DNA from: CAIXSC01 sp046349855
Lineage (GTDB): Bacteria > Planctomycetota > Planctomycetia > Pirellulales > Pirellulaceae
Length of the DNA: 64,000 nucleotides
Direction of reading: 5' to 3'
Assembly: GCA_046349855.1 (NCBI GenBank)
Contig: JAXMBM010000011.1
Coordinates: 1-64,000, forward strand
Positions 10,101 to 18,076 of this stretch are shown one piece after another. Each line of letters begins with the position of its first letter. Positions within the stretch are counted from its first letter, which is position 1. Under the pieces are notes generated by a model. The model did not search any database, was not told where the DNA came from, and worked only from the letters and a program-made list of their open reading frames with translations. Position numbers and translations under genes: made by a program.

Positions 10101-11835
10101 CGCCACCGATGGTCACGGAGAACGACGACACGTTGGTGATGTTGTCCGTGGTGCTCGACCCCGAGTCCGACACGGTCGGCAGATCAAGGTTCGTCGGAGC
10201 CGACGGGGCCACCTGGACCGTCACGAACTCGGCGTCCGCCGGATCCCCGGTGTTGTTCGGCTGGCCCGTCGCCGCCTTCACCTCGACCTTCACGATCATG
10301 TTGCCGATGTAGCCCGACGGCGGAATGGCCGTGACTACGCCGGTGGACGAATTGACGCTGATCGTCGACGCCAGCGAATCCCCCTTGGTGGCCGTGTACT
10401 GCACCGGGTTGCCCTCGACATCCTGCGACGTCAGGGTGAAGCTGGCCGGCGTGTTCATCGAGGTGCGGATCGCCGGAATGTCGTTGAGGAACGGTCCGCC
10501 GTTCACCGTGTCCGGAGTGACGTTGACGCGGAACGTCCGCGATGCCGTGTTGTTGTTCGCATCGCGCACCGTCACCGTGATGTCGGCTTGTCCCGAAGCC
10601 CCCTCGGCCGCCTTCAGCTTGAGGACCGCGTTCTGCGTGTCGGTGTAGACGGTGGCCCGGTCAATGATCACGCTCGACAACGGAACGTTGCTGGCATTCG
10701 TCGGCACGTTGCTGATCGCATCCCGCACCGCTTCGCCTTCCACCAGCACGCCGAAGATCGAATGGTTGAAGTCGAGATGCCGCTGAGCGCCCTCGGTGAT
10801 GAAGAACTGCGAATTGTTGGTGTCGTCCGACGACTTGGCGAACGACAGCAACCCGGTGCGGTTGTGTTGCAGATCGACGTTGAACTGGTCGTCGAAATTG
10901 CCGAGCTGCGAGCCGCCCGTACCGTTACCCGCCGGGTCACCGCCCTGGATCACGAAATTGTTGATGATGCGGTGAAAGGTCAGGCCGTTGTAGAAGCCCT
11001 GGTTGGTCAACGTCACCACGCGATCCACCGGCCGCTGCGCCATGTCCGGCAGGAACTGAAACACCATCTGGCCAAATCCGTCGACGTCGACGCGCCACGA
11101 CGGAGAGTTCGCCAGGATCGTCGGCGTAACCAGCGGATTGGAACTCGTTACCGTGAACGTCAACGCTCCCCCCGTGGGATCGTAGCCATCCAGCGGCACC
11201 AGCAGCGGGGACCCGCCCAGCAGGGTCGTGTCGGCAATCGGCGCCAACGTGGGCGGACCGCTGATCGCACCGTAGGTGAGCACAATCTGGTCGTTGTCTT
11301 CGGGGATGTAATTCTCGAACTCCGTGTTCGCCACCCCGTTCACCGTCATGAAGACCCCGTGCGTCGCGTCCGCCACCTTGTCCATCAGGTGCGTGCTGTC
11401 GAACCGCGCGTTGGGATTGTTCACTCCCCCCGAGACACCCACGTTCGTCGTCCGCCAGACGTCGAAGAAATCCTTCAGCGTCACATAACGAAAGGTCTGG
11501 TCGATGCCGGCGTTGAGCCCTTCGCCCACGTGCAGCTTGCCCGTCGCATCGTGCGTGTGCGGACTGTAATGCTGCGTGGACGTGATACCGACGTTGGCCG
11601 GAATGGACACTTCCTGCCCGTCGACAATGATCTTGAGAAACGGATGGATGTGATCGGCAATCTCGTGATTGACCGTCATCGCCAGCCGCTGTTCGAGCGA
11701 CTCCAGCCGCAGCGCCCCCCGGCGCCCGCGCTGCCGCTCTCCCTGGTCCGCACTCCCCCACAGCCGCGACCACCACGAACGGCCCTGCGAGCCGCGGGAC
11801 GCCCTGCGGCGACGTCGAGAATCCTGACGCTGCAT
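7123..11835 (-). CDS. giant exported protein: cyclophilin domain plus cadherin-like repeats and SdrD-B domain
   Basis: A 1570-aa surface or secreted protein. Residues 41-53 (ALRLESLEQRLAM) match the planctomycete LExLExR exported-protein motif after a very basic N-terminus. Residues 60-110 hold a His-rich module (DHIHPFLKIIVDG ... HTHDATGKLHVGEG). A cyclophilin-type peptidyl-prolyl isomerase domain spans about 265-400 (FHRIINNFVIQGGD, SQFFIT). Putative Ig folds follow, then a cohesin-like segment near 730-890, four cadherin-like VCBS-type repeats near 890-1270 (VNDAPTAVxD linkers), an SdrD-B-like domain near 1275-1385 (SLSGYSFVDLNNDG), and a C-terminal tail with LLxxxDFLAR twice. A role in adhesion or matrix is inferred. 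A 470-bp spacer precedes it, so it probably has its own promoter. Confidence 0.88.
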   Translation of the reverse strand: MQRQDSRRRRRASRGSQGRSWWSRLWGSADQGERQRGRRGALRLESLEQRLAMTVNHEIADHIHPFLKIIVDGQEVSIPANVGITSTQHYSPHTHDATGKLHVGEGLNAGIDQTFRYVTLKDFFDVWRTTNVGVSGGVNNPNARFDSTHLMDKVADATHGVFMTVNGVANTEFENYIPEDNDQIVLTYGAISGPPTLAPIADTTLLGGSPLLVPLDGYDPTGGALTFTVTSSNPLVTPTILANSPSWRVDVDGFGQMVFQFLPDMAQRPVDRVVTLTNQGFYNGLTFHRIINNFVIQGGDPAGNGTGGSQLGNFDDQFNVDLQHNRTGLLSFAKSSDDTNNSQFFITEGAQRHLDFNHSIFGVLVEGEAVRDAISNVPTNASNVPLSSVIIDRATVYTDTQNAVLKLKAAEGASGQADITVTVRDANNNTASRTFRVNVTPDTVNGGPFLNDIPAIRTSMNTPASFTLTSQDVEGNPVQYTATKGDSLASTISVNSSTGVVTAIPPSGYIGNMIVKVEVKAATGQPNNTGDPADAEFVTVQVAPSAPTNLDLPTVSDSGSSTTDNITNVSSFSVTIGGVTNGAQIKLFNGATLLGQTTSTGTTATIPLTNLAAGTYALTATQTVSDIESDRSGTLQVVVDTTAPVINSTAPTTARVGEALTYNTGSPEEGTSGFRYELVTPPTGMLIDASTGVLTWTPSSTQSGTVNFGVKAIDVAGNATTQNIALTVAQAAQVKLRLAVTDTNGNPLTSLAVGQAFQLRGFAQDLRTNPQGVYAAFLDVTFDPTMASVTGAIDHGTTYTVAKAGDATTPGLIDEVGGSSASFSGAGGDEVLLFTVPMSALKGGALTFGGNAADLGVAHEVLVFGSNSPVNTSLVEFGTTSINVASSINIVSDTFNVNEDSANTTLTVLANDSLPVGSTATLTVTQVGATDHGGTVTIASGGGAVIYKPAANFNGAEHFTYTVTAGGETATATVTVTVQPVNDAPTAVSDTAIVPENSVNNILDVVANDLQTPDTGETLRVSAVSTAAHGTATVGPNGTHIVYTPTTNFSGTETLTYTLSDGNGGTSTGTVTVTVSNVASPPVATADTITVSEDSDTTTINVLANDTTGGDSGETLTITQVGTTDKGGTVAIAAGGGSVTYKPAANFFGTEKFTYTISDGTASATATVTVTVNNVNDAPTAVDDPVFAQKNATNFEISPLDNDSSAPDPTEELTVSAVTQPSHGTVTIAADGKRVLYTPTSGYVGTDTFTYTVRDPSGLTDTATVSVTVRDFIPSSLSGYSFVDLNNDGIMQSNERPLAGVLVNLTGSDANDQQVQRSVVTDASGRYLFDSLPPGEYSVTQIQPELLFSTVTAAGTQGGTVANHAIQVTLAENTVGTGNNFAERPAPTLLRIHDFLARSHVSYLTAAIDAAGAAKWTAPGPGWSSYTAISVQNATTAGSLQISATSSSGQQQQATVPLTDSRVVKLDTSNGITSYRLFGTPESFQLQPVTNSSSTTGSGGEGEAGEGEGEAGASTSVRDQLIAQLDDATTPPTTATTATTSSRSSLLDFLARGSSSTSSYASAVDAALAD

Positions 11836-12305
11836 CGAACCTGCCTCCTCACCCTGCGGTTTCGTGACGAGCAGCGGGTTCCGGTCCGCCCCCCATCACA
11901 CCTCAAGTCTTCAGTCTATTAGGTGTCCGCGTTTTCCTCTCGAAAACGGCAACAATTTTCGCATGTCCCCTATATTCACTATCTTTCCAATTTGCCTCTT
12001 GCCGGCAAACTCACGCCCAGGAGCTGCGAGAAGGGGTGGCGGATATCCGACTTATTTCGAGCGTCGGTCGGGAAATCTGGCGTGAAAATCCCGTCAGGGG
12101 CTGAATATCCTGGCCGCGCACCACCCCCAGTTAGGGACACACTTTGGGCCCCTGTGTCACGCCAGTGCAAGAAAAAAATCGCCCACGGGACGCATTTATG
12201 CGACTCAAGTATCTGGCAATAAATACCTTGAGACGAAATGACGTCCCCGTGTTCCCGGTCGACGACGCGCCGCAGGGCGCGCGGAGTGTCGTCGGGGGTG
12301 TCGGG
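11836..12305. other. intergenic spacer with two inverted repeats
   Basis: No gene is apparent in this 470-bp gap between two leftward genes. It is more AT-rich than its surroundings around 11900-12000 and 12170-12240. A perfect hairpin GTTTTC-CTCTC-GAAAAC lies at 11931-11947, about 100 bases upstream of the giant protein's start. An imperfect inverted repeat, CTCAAG-TAT against ATACCTTGAG, lies at 12204-12232 downstream of the sulfatase and could form part of its transcript end, although no U-run follows. I could not identify a convincing -35/-10 pair. Confidence 0.4.
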
Positions 12306-13970
12306 TCAGGGCCGGGGAGAGGGGGCGGCGGGGGGTTGAGCCAGTCGGTGGAATTCGTCACGCCGCTGCGTCCAACGGTCGGCCAGTTCCCGGACTTTGT
12401 CGGGGTGGTCGGCGGCCAGATTGCGGCTCTCGGCCCGATCCTGGGCCAAGTCGTAGAGTTCCCAAGGGGCATCGGCGCCGGCGGCCACGAGCTTCCAGTC
12501 GCCACTCCGCAACGCTCGATTTCCCTCGTGGCTCCACCACAGGTCGTTTCGCGGGGCGGGGTCAGCCTGGGACAGCAGTCGCGCGAAACTGCGGCCGTGC
12601 AGCGGCGGAGCGGCCGGATCCTGAGTGCCCACGGGTGCCGGCACACCGGCCAGTTCCAGCAGGGTGGGAACGATATCGACCACGTGTCCGGGGGCGTTGA
12701 GCAGCGGCTGGCGCCGGGAGAGGCCGCGCGGCCAATGAGCGATCAGCGGCGTGGCGATTCCTCCCTCGTGGACCCAGGTCTTGTGTCGGCGGAACGGAGT
12801 GTTGGCCACGGATGACCAGCCGGGGCCGAGGCACAGGTGGGAGTCGGCCGAGCCGGGAGGGGCGGCCGGATCGTGTCCATCGTCCCGCACCATGATCTCG
12901 GCGCTGGCGCCGTTGTCGGAGAGGAACAGGATGAGCGTATTGTCGAGCGAACCCTGGGAGCGGAGCTGGTCCACCAGCCGGCCGATCTCCCGGTCCATCC
13001 GGTCGATCATGGCCGCATGGATGGCCATCTTCGTCGCTTGAAACTCGCGCTGTTCGGCGGTCAGCGATTCCCACGGCAACGGGCGGTTCACTTCCCCCGG
13101 GCCGAGCTGCTGCAGGGCTTTGGGGAAATCGTAGGGAGGCCCGACGTCCACTTCCACGGCGGAGAGTGCGGTGGTTACCAGTCCCGCGGCCCGCTGCCGC
13201 TCGTACCGGGCCTGCCGGATTTCGGACCAGCCCGCACGATACCGTTCGCGGTAACGGGCGATGTCTTCGGCCAGAGCGTGCAGAGGAAAATGGGGAGCGG
13301 TGAACGCCACATAGAGAAAGAACGGTGTGTCCCGGGCTTCCGCGGCATGGTCGCGCAGCATCCGCAGCGCATGGTCGGCAATGGCCGTGGTCGCGTAGTA
13401 GCCCGATTCGCGCTGGGCGGCCGGGAGGGGTTGATCATCGAGCAGATGGACTCGGGGACTGAAGAAGCGGCCCGTGTCCTGCAGCAGGTAGGAATGCTGA
13501 AAGCCGCCCGCCAGCGCGGGTCCGTCGACATGCCATTTCCCCGAATGATAGGAACGATAGCCGGCGGGGCGCAGCCGTTCCGGGAGCAGCTTGGCCCAGG
13601 AAGGGCGTGTTCCGCCGCCGCCACTCTTCACCCCCGGCACCGTGTCGCGGCGGATGGCTTGCGGGTAGTAGCCGGTGAGCAGCGAGCTGCGAGTCGGCCA
13701 GCAGCGGGCCGTGTTGTAGAACTGAGTGAACCGCAGGCCGTCGCGCGCCAGGCTGTCGAGTACCGGCGTGGCAATTTCGCTGCCGTAGCAGCCCAGGTCG
13801 GAGAAGCCCAGGTCATCGGCCAGGATGACGACGAAATTCGGACGTTCGGCTGCCGCAGCGTGCGCTCCCGGCACGAACAGACTCAATCCCCAGGTGAGAG
13901 CGAACAGGATCGGGATCGAGCCCGAGAGCGAGCGGCGAACGCAGGACGGGCAGGTGGTCGAGTTCGGCAT
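12306..13970 (-). CDS. secreted sulfatase (type I, formylglycine-dependent)
   Basis: A 554-aa sulfatase exported by an N-terminal signal (hydrophobic FALTWGLSLFV followed by AHAAAAE). The metal-binding ILADDLGFSDLG comes first, then the CWPTR formylglycine motif (C-x-P-x-R) in ARCWPTRSSLLTG, GKWH, and FLSDNGAS, all in the usual order for arylsulfatase-type enzymes. It should hydrolyse sulfate esters, probably from sulfated polysaccharides outside the cytoplasm; the specific substrate is unknown. The start at ATG 13970 has GGAG six bases upstream, whereas the longer frame to 14033 lacks support. The Cys-type active site needs a maturase not seen in this window. An ECF sigma gene starts upstream on the same strand with only 34 bp between, so they may be cotranscribed. 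Confidence 0.93.
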   Translation of the reverse strand: MPNSTTCPSCVRRSLSGSIPILFALTWGLSLFVPGAHAAAAERPNFVVILADDLGFSDLGCYGSEIATPVLDSLARDGLRFTQFYNTARCWPTRSSLLTGYYPQAIRRDTVPGVKSGGGGTRPSWAKLLPERLRPAGYRSYHSGKWHVDGPALAGGFQHSYLLQDTGRFFSPRVHLLDDQPLPAAQRESGYYATTAIADHALRMLRDHAAEARDTPFFLYVAFTAPHFPLHALAEDIARYRERYRAGWSEIRQARYERQRAAGLVTTALSAVEVDVGPPYDFPKALQQLGPGEVNRPLPWESLTAEQREFQATKMAIHAAMIDRMDREIGRLVDQLRSQGSLDNTLILFLSDNGASAEIMVRDDGHDPAAPPGSADSHLCLGPGWSSVANTPFRRHKTWVHEGGIATPLIAHWPRGLSRRQPLLNAPGHVVDIVPTLLELAGVPAPVGTQDPAAPPLHGRSFARLLSQADPAPRNDLWWSHEGNRALRSGDWKLVAAGADAPWELYDLAQDRAESRNLAADHPDKVRELADRWTQRRDEFHRLAQPPAAPSPRP

Positions 13971-14004
13971 GGGGGGCTCCGCAGGGGCCAGGCTGGGGCG
14001 AGCA

Positions 14005-14736
14005 TTATGCCAGCGCGGCAAACAGGTAACCAAGCTCCTCCTCGATTTCTGTCGGATCGGACACCGTCTGAGCGATCTCGTCGCGGAGCAGCTCTCCGCA
14101 ACGTTTGCGGAGGCGATGCACGGCGACCTTGACCGCGGACTCGGAGAGGTGGAGTTCGCTGGCCAGTTCGGCGTAGGGGCGCGGTGGCGAAGTGGCGGCG
14201 CCCAGCGTTTCCTGCAGGGTTTCGAAGAGCGCTCCGCGGCCGCTCGAGACGTACTGTTCGCGGAGCCGTTCGAGTGCGCGCTGCAGCAGCGTCAGTGCCC
14301 ACCGCCGGTCGAAAATTTTTTCCGGGGTCTGCGGATCGGCGGGCTCGAGGCGGTAGCGCTCTTCACCCGACTGCCAGTCGAGCGACAGGAGGAGTTGCCC
14401 ACCACCCCGCCGTTCGGCTCGCTGTTCGCGGCGGTAGTTGGCCAGAAAATGGGACAGCGACGCCAGCAGGAAGGATCGGAAGCGGCCGCGCTGCTGATCG
14501 GCCAGCCGCAGCCGGTCCTTGGCCAGCAGCAGCGCGAAGAAATCCTGCGTGAGATCCCGGGCATCTTCGGCCGAGAAGCCGCGACGGCGGACGTAGGCGT
14601 ACAGCGGGTACCAGTAGTGTTCGCAGAGGGTGGCGAGGGCCTGGGCGGCCTGAGGCGATTCGCGCTGGCCGGCTGCCAGCACGAGACTCCAGTGAGTCGT
14701 GGCAAATCGGTCGTCGCGCGGTTCGTCTGGGTTCAT
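14005..14736 (-). CDS. ECF-type RNA polymerase sigma factor (THWSLV class)
   Basis: A 243-aa sigma-70 family protein. It opens with FATTHWSLV, an N-terminal signature common in planctomycete sigma factors. Sigma region 2 lies at about residues 41-71 (YWYPLYAYVRRRGFSAEDAR, then DLTQDFF). Sigma region 4, a helix-turn-helix, lies at about 190-222 (YAELASELHLSESAVKVAVH). The linker is longer than in canonical ECFs. The start ATG at 14736 is 7 bp after the ABC transporter stop, and the sulfatase follows 34 bp downstream, implying one transcript. No anti-sigma factor or serine/threonine kinase partner lies next to it, so its trigger is unknown. Target promoters cannot be predicted here. Confidence 0.9.
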   Translation of the reverse strand: MNPDEPRDDRFATTHWSLVLAAGQRESPQAAQALATLCEHYWYPLYAYVRRRGFSAEDARDLTQDFFALLLAKDRLRLADQQRGRFRSFLLASLSHFLANYRREQRAERRGGGQLLLSLDWQSGEERYRLEPADPQTPEKIFDRRWALTLLQRALERLREQYVSSGRGALFETLQETLGAATSPPRPYAELASELHLSESAVKVAVHRLRKRCGELLRDEIAQTVSDPTEIEEELGYLFAALA

Positions 14737-14743
14737 GCGGTCG

Positions 14744-16333
14744 TTATCCCGAGGCCCAGCGCTGTTCCAGCCGCCGCGCGAGGTAACCCAGCGGTACCGA
14801 CATGAGCAGGTAGAGGGCGGCCGTGACGAGGCCGATTTCCAGGTACTTGAGACTCGACTTCGACAGCATCTGATACTGTTTGGTCAATTCGATGATCCCG
14901 ATCGTCGACACGAGGCTCGTGTCCTTGAACAGCGCCACGAAATCGTTGGTGACCGGCGGTGTGATCACGCGGAGCGCCTGCGGCAGAATCACTCGACGAA
15001 AGGTCTTCACGCGGGACATGCCGAGCGACGCGGCCGCTTCCCACTGGCCCACGGGAATCGACGACAGGCCGCCTCGATAGATCTCCGCTTCGTAGGCGGC
15101 GTAGTTGAGTCCGAAGGCCAGGATGGCAACCGTGAAATCCGACGGTTTGAACGTGAACCCCCACTGCGCCTGATCCAGCAGTGAGGGGATGGCGTAATAC
15201 AGCAGGTACAGCAGGAGCAGGACGGGAATCCCCCGAAAAAACTCGACGTAGCCCACCGCCAGCCAGCGCAGCGGCCAGGGCCCGTAAAGTCGTGCCAGGG
15301 CAATCAGCAGCCCCAACAGCATGGCCAGCGCCATGCTGCTCACCGACACCTCGATGGTGACCAACGCGGAGCCGACCAGCAGGGGAAAATACCGTTTCCA
15401 GGTCAGTCGCTCGCCGGTCTTACCGAGCACATTGCCCACGTCGGGAGGGGAGGCCTGCGTGGTCAGCACGATGTCGTCGTCGAGCACTTCCTGTTCGTCG
15501 TTCCACAGCGACCACTTTTCGTAGATCGCGCGCAGCTCGCCGTTGCGGGCCAGGGTGAGCAGAGCCGTATCGAATTGGCGGGCGAGTTCCTCCTGGTCGC
15601 GGCGAAAGGCGATCGCGTAAAACCCCTGACTCAACGGTGCCCCGACGAACTTGAGTCGTGGGTTGGGCCGGGCGTAGTAGAGCGCGATGGGAAGATCCAT
15701 CAGCACCGCGTCGATCCGCCCCAGGACCAGATCCTGGTAAGGCTCGGCCTGGCTGTCGTACAGCTTGGAAGCGACGCCACGCTGGTCGAGCAGCCGCGAG
15801 GCGGCCGTTTCTCCCAGCGTACCGACCGTCGCGCCGGCGGCCTGACAGTCGTCCAGCGAACGGAGTCGCGTGTCGTCGTTCCGCACCACCAGCTGCAGGT
15901 GATAGACATAATAAGGGCGGGAAAAACGCAGCCGCTGCGCCCGGTCAGGTGTGACTTCCAGGCCATTCATGGCAAAGTCAAAGTCCCGCCGCTCGAGACC
16001 TGAGACCAGCGAGTCGTAGTTGTACTGGTGGAATTCGATGGGGTGGTTCAGGTGCCGGGCGAGCGCGGCGATCAGATCGACCTCGAAGCCGATGTTGCGC
16101 TGCGGATCGTCGGGATCCTTGAACAGGTAGGGGGCTCCCCCTTCCGCGTCCGCTCCCCAGTGCCACGGACGTTCGTCCGCCGCCACCGCCGCGGACGACA
16201 GCAGCCCGCTGCCAGCCGAAAACAGCTCGGTAGCCAGCAGGCCCAGGGCGGCCAGAGCCAACGCCAGCGCCCCGGAGGGACCGAGCGCGATCAGGCGAGC
16301 CGTATGTGTTGGATGTCGTGGCGCACCAGCCAT
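14744..16333 (-). CDS. amino-acid ABC transporter, substrate-binding protein fused to permease
   Basis: A 529-aa fusion. After a hydrophobic leader, residues about 55-275 form a family-3 solute-binding domain (GFEVDLIAALARHL, FDFAMNGLEVTPDRA). Residues about 310-529 form a His/Glu-type permease with several membrane spans and the EAA loop EAAASLGMSRVKTF near residue 433, which docks the ATPase. Such GlnP-like fusions import polar amino acids, often glutamine or glutamate. No ATP-binding subunit is encoded nearby, so one must be supplied elsewhere. ATG 16333 has AGGAAGG nine bases upstream and overlaps the preceding small ORF by 43 bp, consistent with translational coupling. The sigma factor gene follows directly. 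Confidence 0.9.
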   Translation of the reverse strand: MAGAPRHPTHTARLIALGPSGALALALAALGLLATELFSAGSGLLSSAAVAADERPWHWGADAEGGAPYLFKDPDDPQRNIGFEVDLIAALARHLNHPIEFHQYNYDSLVSGLERRDFDFAMNGLEVTPDRAQRLRFSRPYYVYHLQLVVRNDDTRLRSLDDCQAAGATVGTLGETAASRLLDQRGVASKLYDSQAEPYQDLVLGRIDAVLMDLPIALYYARPNPRLKFVGAPLSQGFYAIAFRRDQEELARQFDTALLTLARNGELRAIYEKWSLWNDEQEVLDDDIVLTTQASPPDVGNVLGKTGERLTWKRYFPLLVGSALVTIEVSVSSMALAMLLGLLIALARLYGPWPLRWLAVGYVEFFRGIPVLLLLYLLYYAIPSLLDQAQWGFTFKPSDFTVAILAFGLNYAAYEAEIYRGGLSSIPVGQWEAAASLGMSRVKTFRRVILPQALRVITPPVTNDFVALFKDTSLVSTIGIIELTKQYQMLSKSSLKYLEIGLVTAALYLLMSVPLGYLARRLEQRWASG

Positions 16334-16584
16334 TCCAGCCAGCCTTCCTGTTCTTCGGTGAGTTCCAGTTCCGCCTGTGCCTGGGCATCCAGCGGCGACA
16401 CGACGCGGACGACAAGTTCTTCCAGCCAGCGCTCGGCGTCTTCACGGCGAATCCAGTATTCCCCCGGCCCGAGCGGCGGGACACCGGGGGAACCGGCGGG
16501 AGTCATGAAATAAGCGACATCGGTGCGGAACCGATCGGGCATCCGGTAGGGAGGCAAGTCGCGACCGACGGCATGAACGAGCAT
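16291..16584 (-). CDS. small conserved-looking hypothetical protein
   Basis: A 97-aa protein from ATG 16584 (MLVHAVGRDLPPYRMPDRF); a GTG at 16614 in frame would add 10 residues. It is acidic and Trp-containing, with no signal peptide or membrane span. Recognisable text includes YFMTPAGSPGVPPLGPGEYW, which resembles short planctomycete proteins of unknown role. Its 3' end overlaps the transporter fusion by 43 bp in another frame, which argues that it is a real coupled gene. Neither start has a clear ribosome-binding site. Function unknown. Confidence 0.6.
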   Translation of the reverse strand: MLVHAVGRDLPPYRMPDRFRTDVAYFMTPAGSPGVPPLGPGEYWIRREDAERWLEELVVRVVSPLDAQAQAELELTEEQEGWLEWLVRHDIQHIRLA

Positions 16585-16672
16585 GTGGGGAACCGCGGAG
16601 GAACGAAGGAGCACACGACGGAATGCCGCACATTCTAGTCAGGCGGCGGGACAAACAGTAGGATGCGCCGCC

Positions 16673-17785
16673 ATGGACGTCGAGCCCCTCGATTTGCGCC
16701 GCCTGCGAGTCCTGCCGCTGTCGCAGCGTGCCACCCTGACTCGCGCCGACGACATCCTGGTCGATCCGGCGGCGACGCCGGTCCCGCTCTCCGCCGCCAA
16801 CCAGCAGCTGGTGGGCGAGGCGGCCGAACGGATCCGAGCGGCCCGACGGCGCGGAGCGGCCGTGATGCTGATCTACGGCGCCCATCTGCTGCGCAACGGT
16901 GCCGCGCGCATCCTCGAACAACTGCTCGCCCAGCACTGGCTCACCCATCTCGCCACCAACGGCGCCGGCACCATTCACGACTGGGAATACGCCTGGTTCG
17001 GCGGCTCGACGGAAAGCGTCGAGATGAACGTGGCTCAAGGCACGTTCGGCACCTGGGACGAAACGGCGCTCCACATCCATCGCGCCCTGATGGCCGGGGC
17101 ACTCGACGGGCTGGGCTACGGCCGGTCACTGGGACGTTACATCTGGGACGACGGAGCCACGCTTCCCGACGCTGCTGAGCTGGCCGCACAGATCGCCGCC
17201 GACCCGGCTCATCCGGCCACCTCCGCGCGGGCCGACCTGCTCCGCGCCCTGCGCGACTTCGATTGGCCTGCCGGCCGCGCCGTCGTGGAACACCGCTGGA
17301 AGCACGCCTCGATCCTCGCCCAGGCGTTTCGTCACGGCGTGCCCGTCACGGTGCACCCCGGGATCGGCTACGACATCATCTCCAACCACCCGATCTTCAA
17401 CGGGGCCGTGCTGGGACGAGCCGCCGAGTGGGACTTCAAGCTGTTCGGTGGCTCGGTCGAACAACTCGACGGCGGCGTCGTGCTGTCGGTCGGTTCGGCC
17501 ATCATGGGGCCGCAGGTGTTCGAGAAAAGCATCAGCTGCGTCAACAACCTGCGGCTGCAGGCGGGACGTCCCGTCGTCCGCGACCATGCCATCTACGTGG
17601 TCGATCTGCAGGACGGTGGCGGCTGGGACTGGAGTCGCGGAGAGCCTCCCAAGACCAACGCCGCCTATTACCTGCGATTCTGCAAGAGTTACTCCCGCAT
17701 GGGCGGCGCCATGCGCTACTTGCAGTGCGACAATCTGGCGTTCATCCACCACCTCGCCCGGCAACTTGCCACCACCGGGTCCTAG
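16673..17785 (+). CDS. conserved hypothetical protein, about 370 aa
   Basis: A 370-aa soluble protein from ATG 16673 (MDVEPLDLRRLRVLPL). It has well-formed globular text: GAAVMLIYGAHLLRNG, LATNGAGTIHDWEYAWFGGS, TVHPGIGYDIISNHPIF and LSVGSAIMGPQVFEK. The alternation of Gly-rich loops suggests a Rossmann-like or deoxyhypusine-synthase-like fold, but I cannot assign a family with confidence. The stop codon TAG (17783-17785) lies within the CTAG that abuts the mobile element at 17786. Before insertion it would have converged on the cupin gene now at 20090, with the two stop codons sharing the same CTAG. It is divergent from the small ORF at 16584 across 88 bp. Confidence 0.75.
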   Translation: MDVEPLDLRRLRVLPLSQRATLTRADDILVDPAATPVPLSAANQQLVGEAAERIRAARRRGAAVMLIYGAHLLRNGAARILEQLLAQHWLTHLATNGAGTIHDWEYAWFGGSTESVEMNVAQGTFGTWDETALHIHRALMAGALDGLGYGRSLGRYIWDDGATLPDAAELAAQIAADPAHPATSARADLLRALRDFDWPAGRAVVEHRWKHASILAQAFRHGVPVTVHPGIGYDIISNHPIFNGAVLGRAAEWDFKLFGGSVEQLDGGVVLSVGSAIMGPQVFEKSISCVNNLRLQAGRPVVRDHAIYVVDLQDGGGWDWSRGEPPKTNAAYYLRFCKSYSRMGGAMRYLQCDNLAFIHHLARQLATTGS

Positions 17786-17794
17786 TTGGACAGC
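17782..17794 (+). repeat. left terminal inverted repeat with CTAG flank
   Basis: The sequence CTAGTTGGACAGC is the exact reverse complement of 20081-20093. The first four bases are the presumed target duplication and also contain the TAG stop of the 16673 gene. Confidence 0.75.
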
Positions 17795-17888
17795 ACCAGA
17801 TTCTCCGGCGTCAGGCAGTGTGAAGTGTTCATTGAGGTGCGACCTGGCGTGGATTATCGCAATGTGGCCCATAGTCGTGGATCGCTCC

Positions 17889-18032
17889 GCGATCCAACGC
17901 CTCTGCGATCCCACGCCTCCGTGATCCCACGCCTCCGTGATCCCACGCCTCCGCGATCCCACGCCTCTGCGATCCCACGCCTCTGCGATCCCACGCCTCC
18001 GTGATCCCACGCCTCTGCGATCCCACGCCTCC
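17889..18032 (+). repeat. left 16-bp minisatellite (9 units)
   Basis: Nine back-to-back 16-bp units with consensus GCGATCCCACGCCTCT; units vary only at a few positions (GCG/GTG, CTCT/CTCC, one CCAACG). The first unit overlaps the inner half of the terminal palindrome, so the array seems to have grown from the element's own end. Open frames translated across it (RGIAEAWDRRGVGS-like) are artefacts of the 48-bp triple period. Confidence 0.92.
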
Positions 18033-18076
18033 GTACTACTAATCCTCTAATTCTTCGCACGGCGCGCAGAAGTTTT

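Noticed and set aside
12204..12232. Strong intrinsic terminator after the sulfatase
   Set aside because: The inverted repeat is imperfect and AT-rich with no following U-run on the minus strand; kept only as a note in the spacer.
17829..18060. Frames with RGIAEAWDRRGVGS repeats at both arrays
   Set aside because: They are translations of the 16-bp minisatellite in frames made open by its composition; no start sites or conservation are expected.
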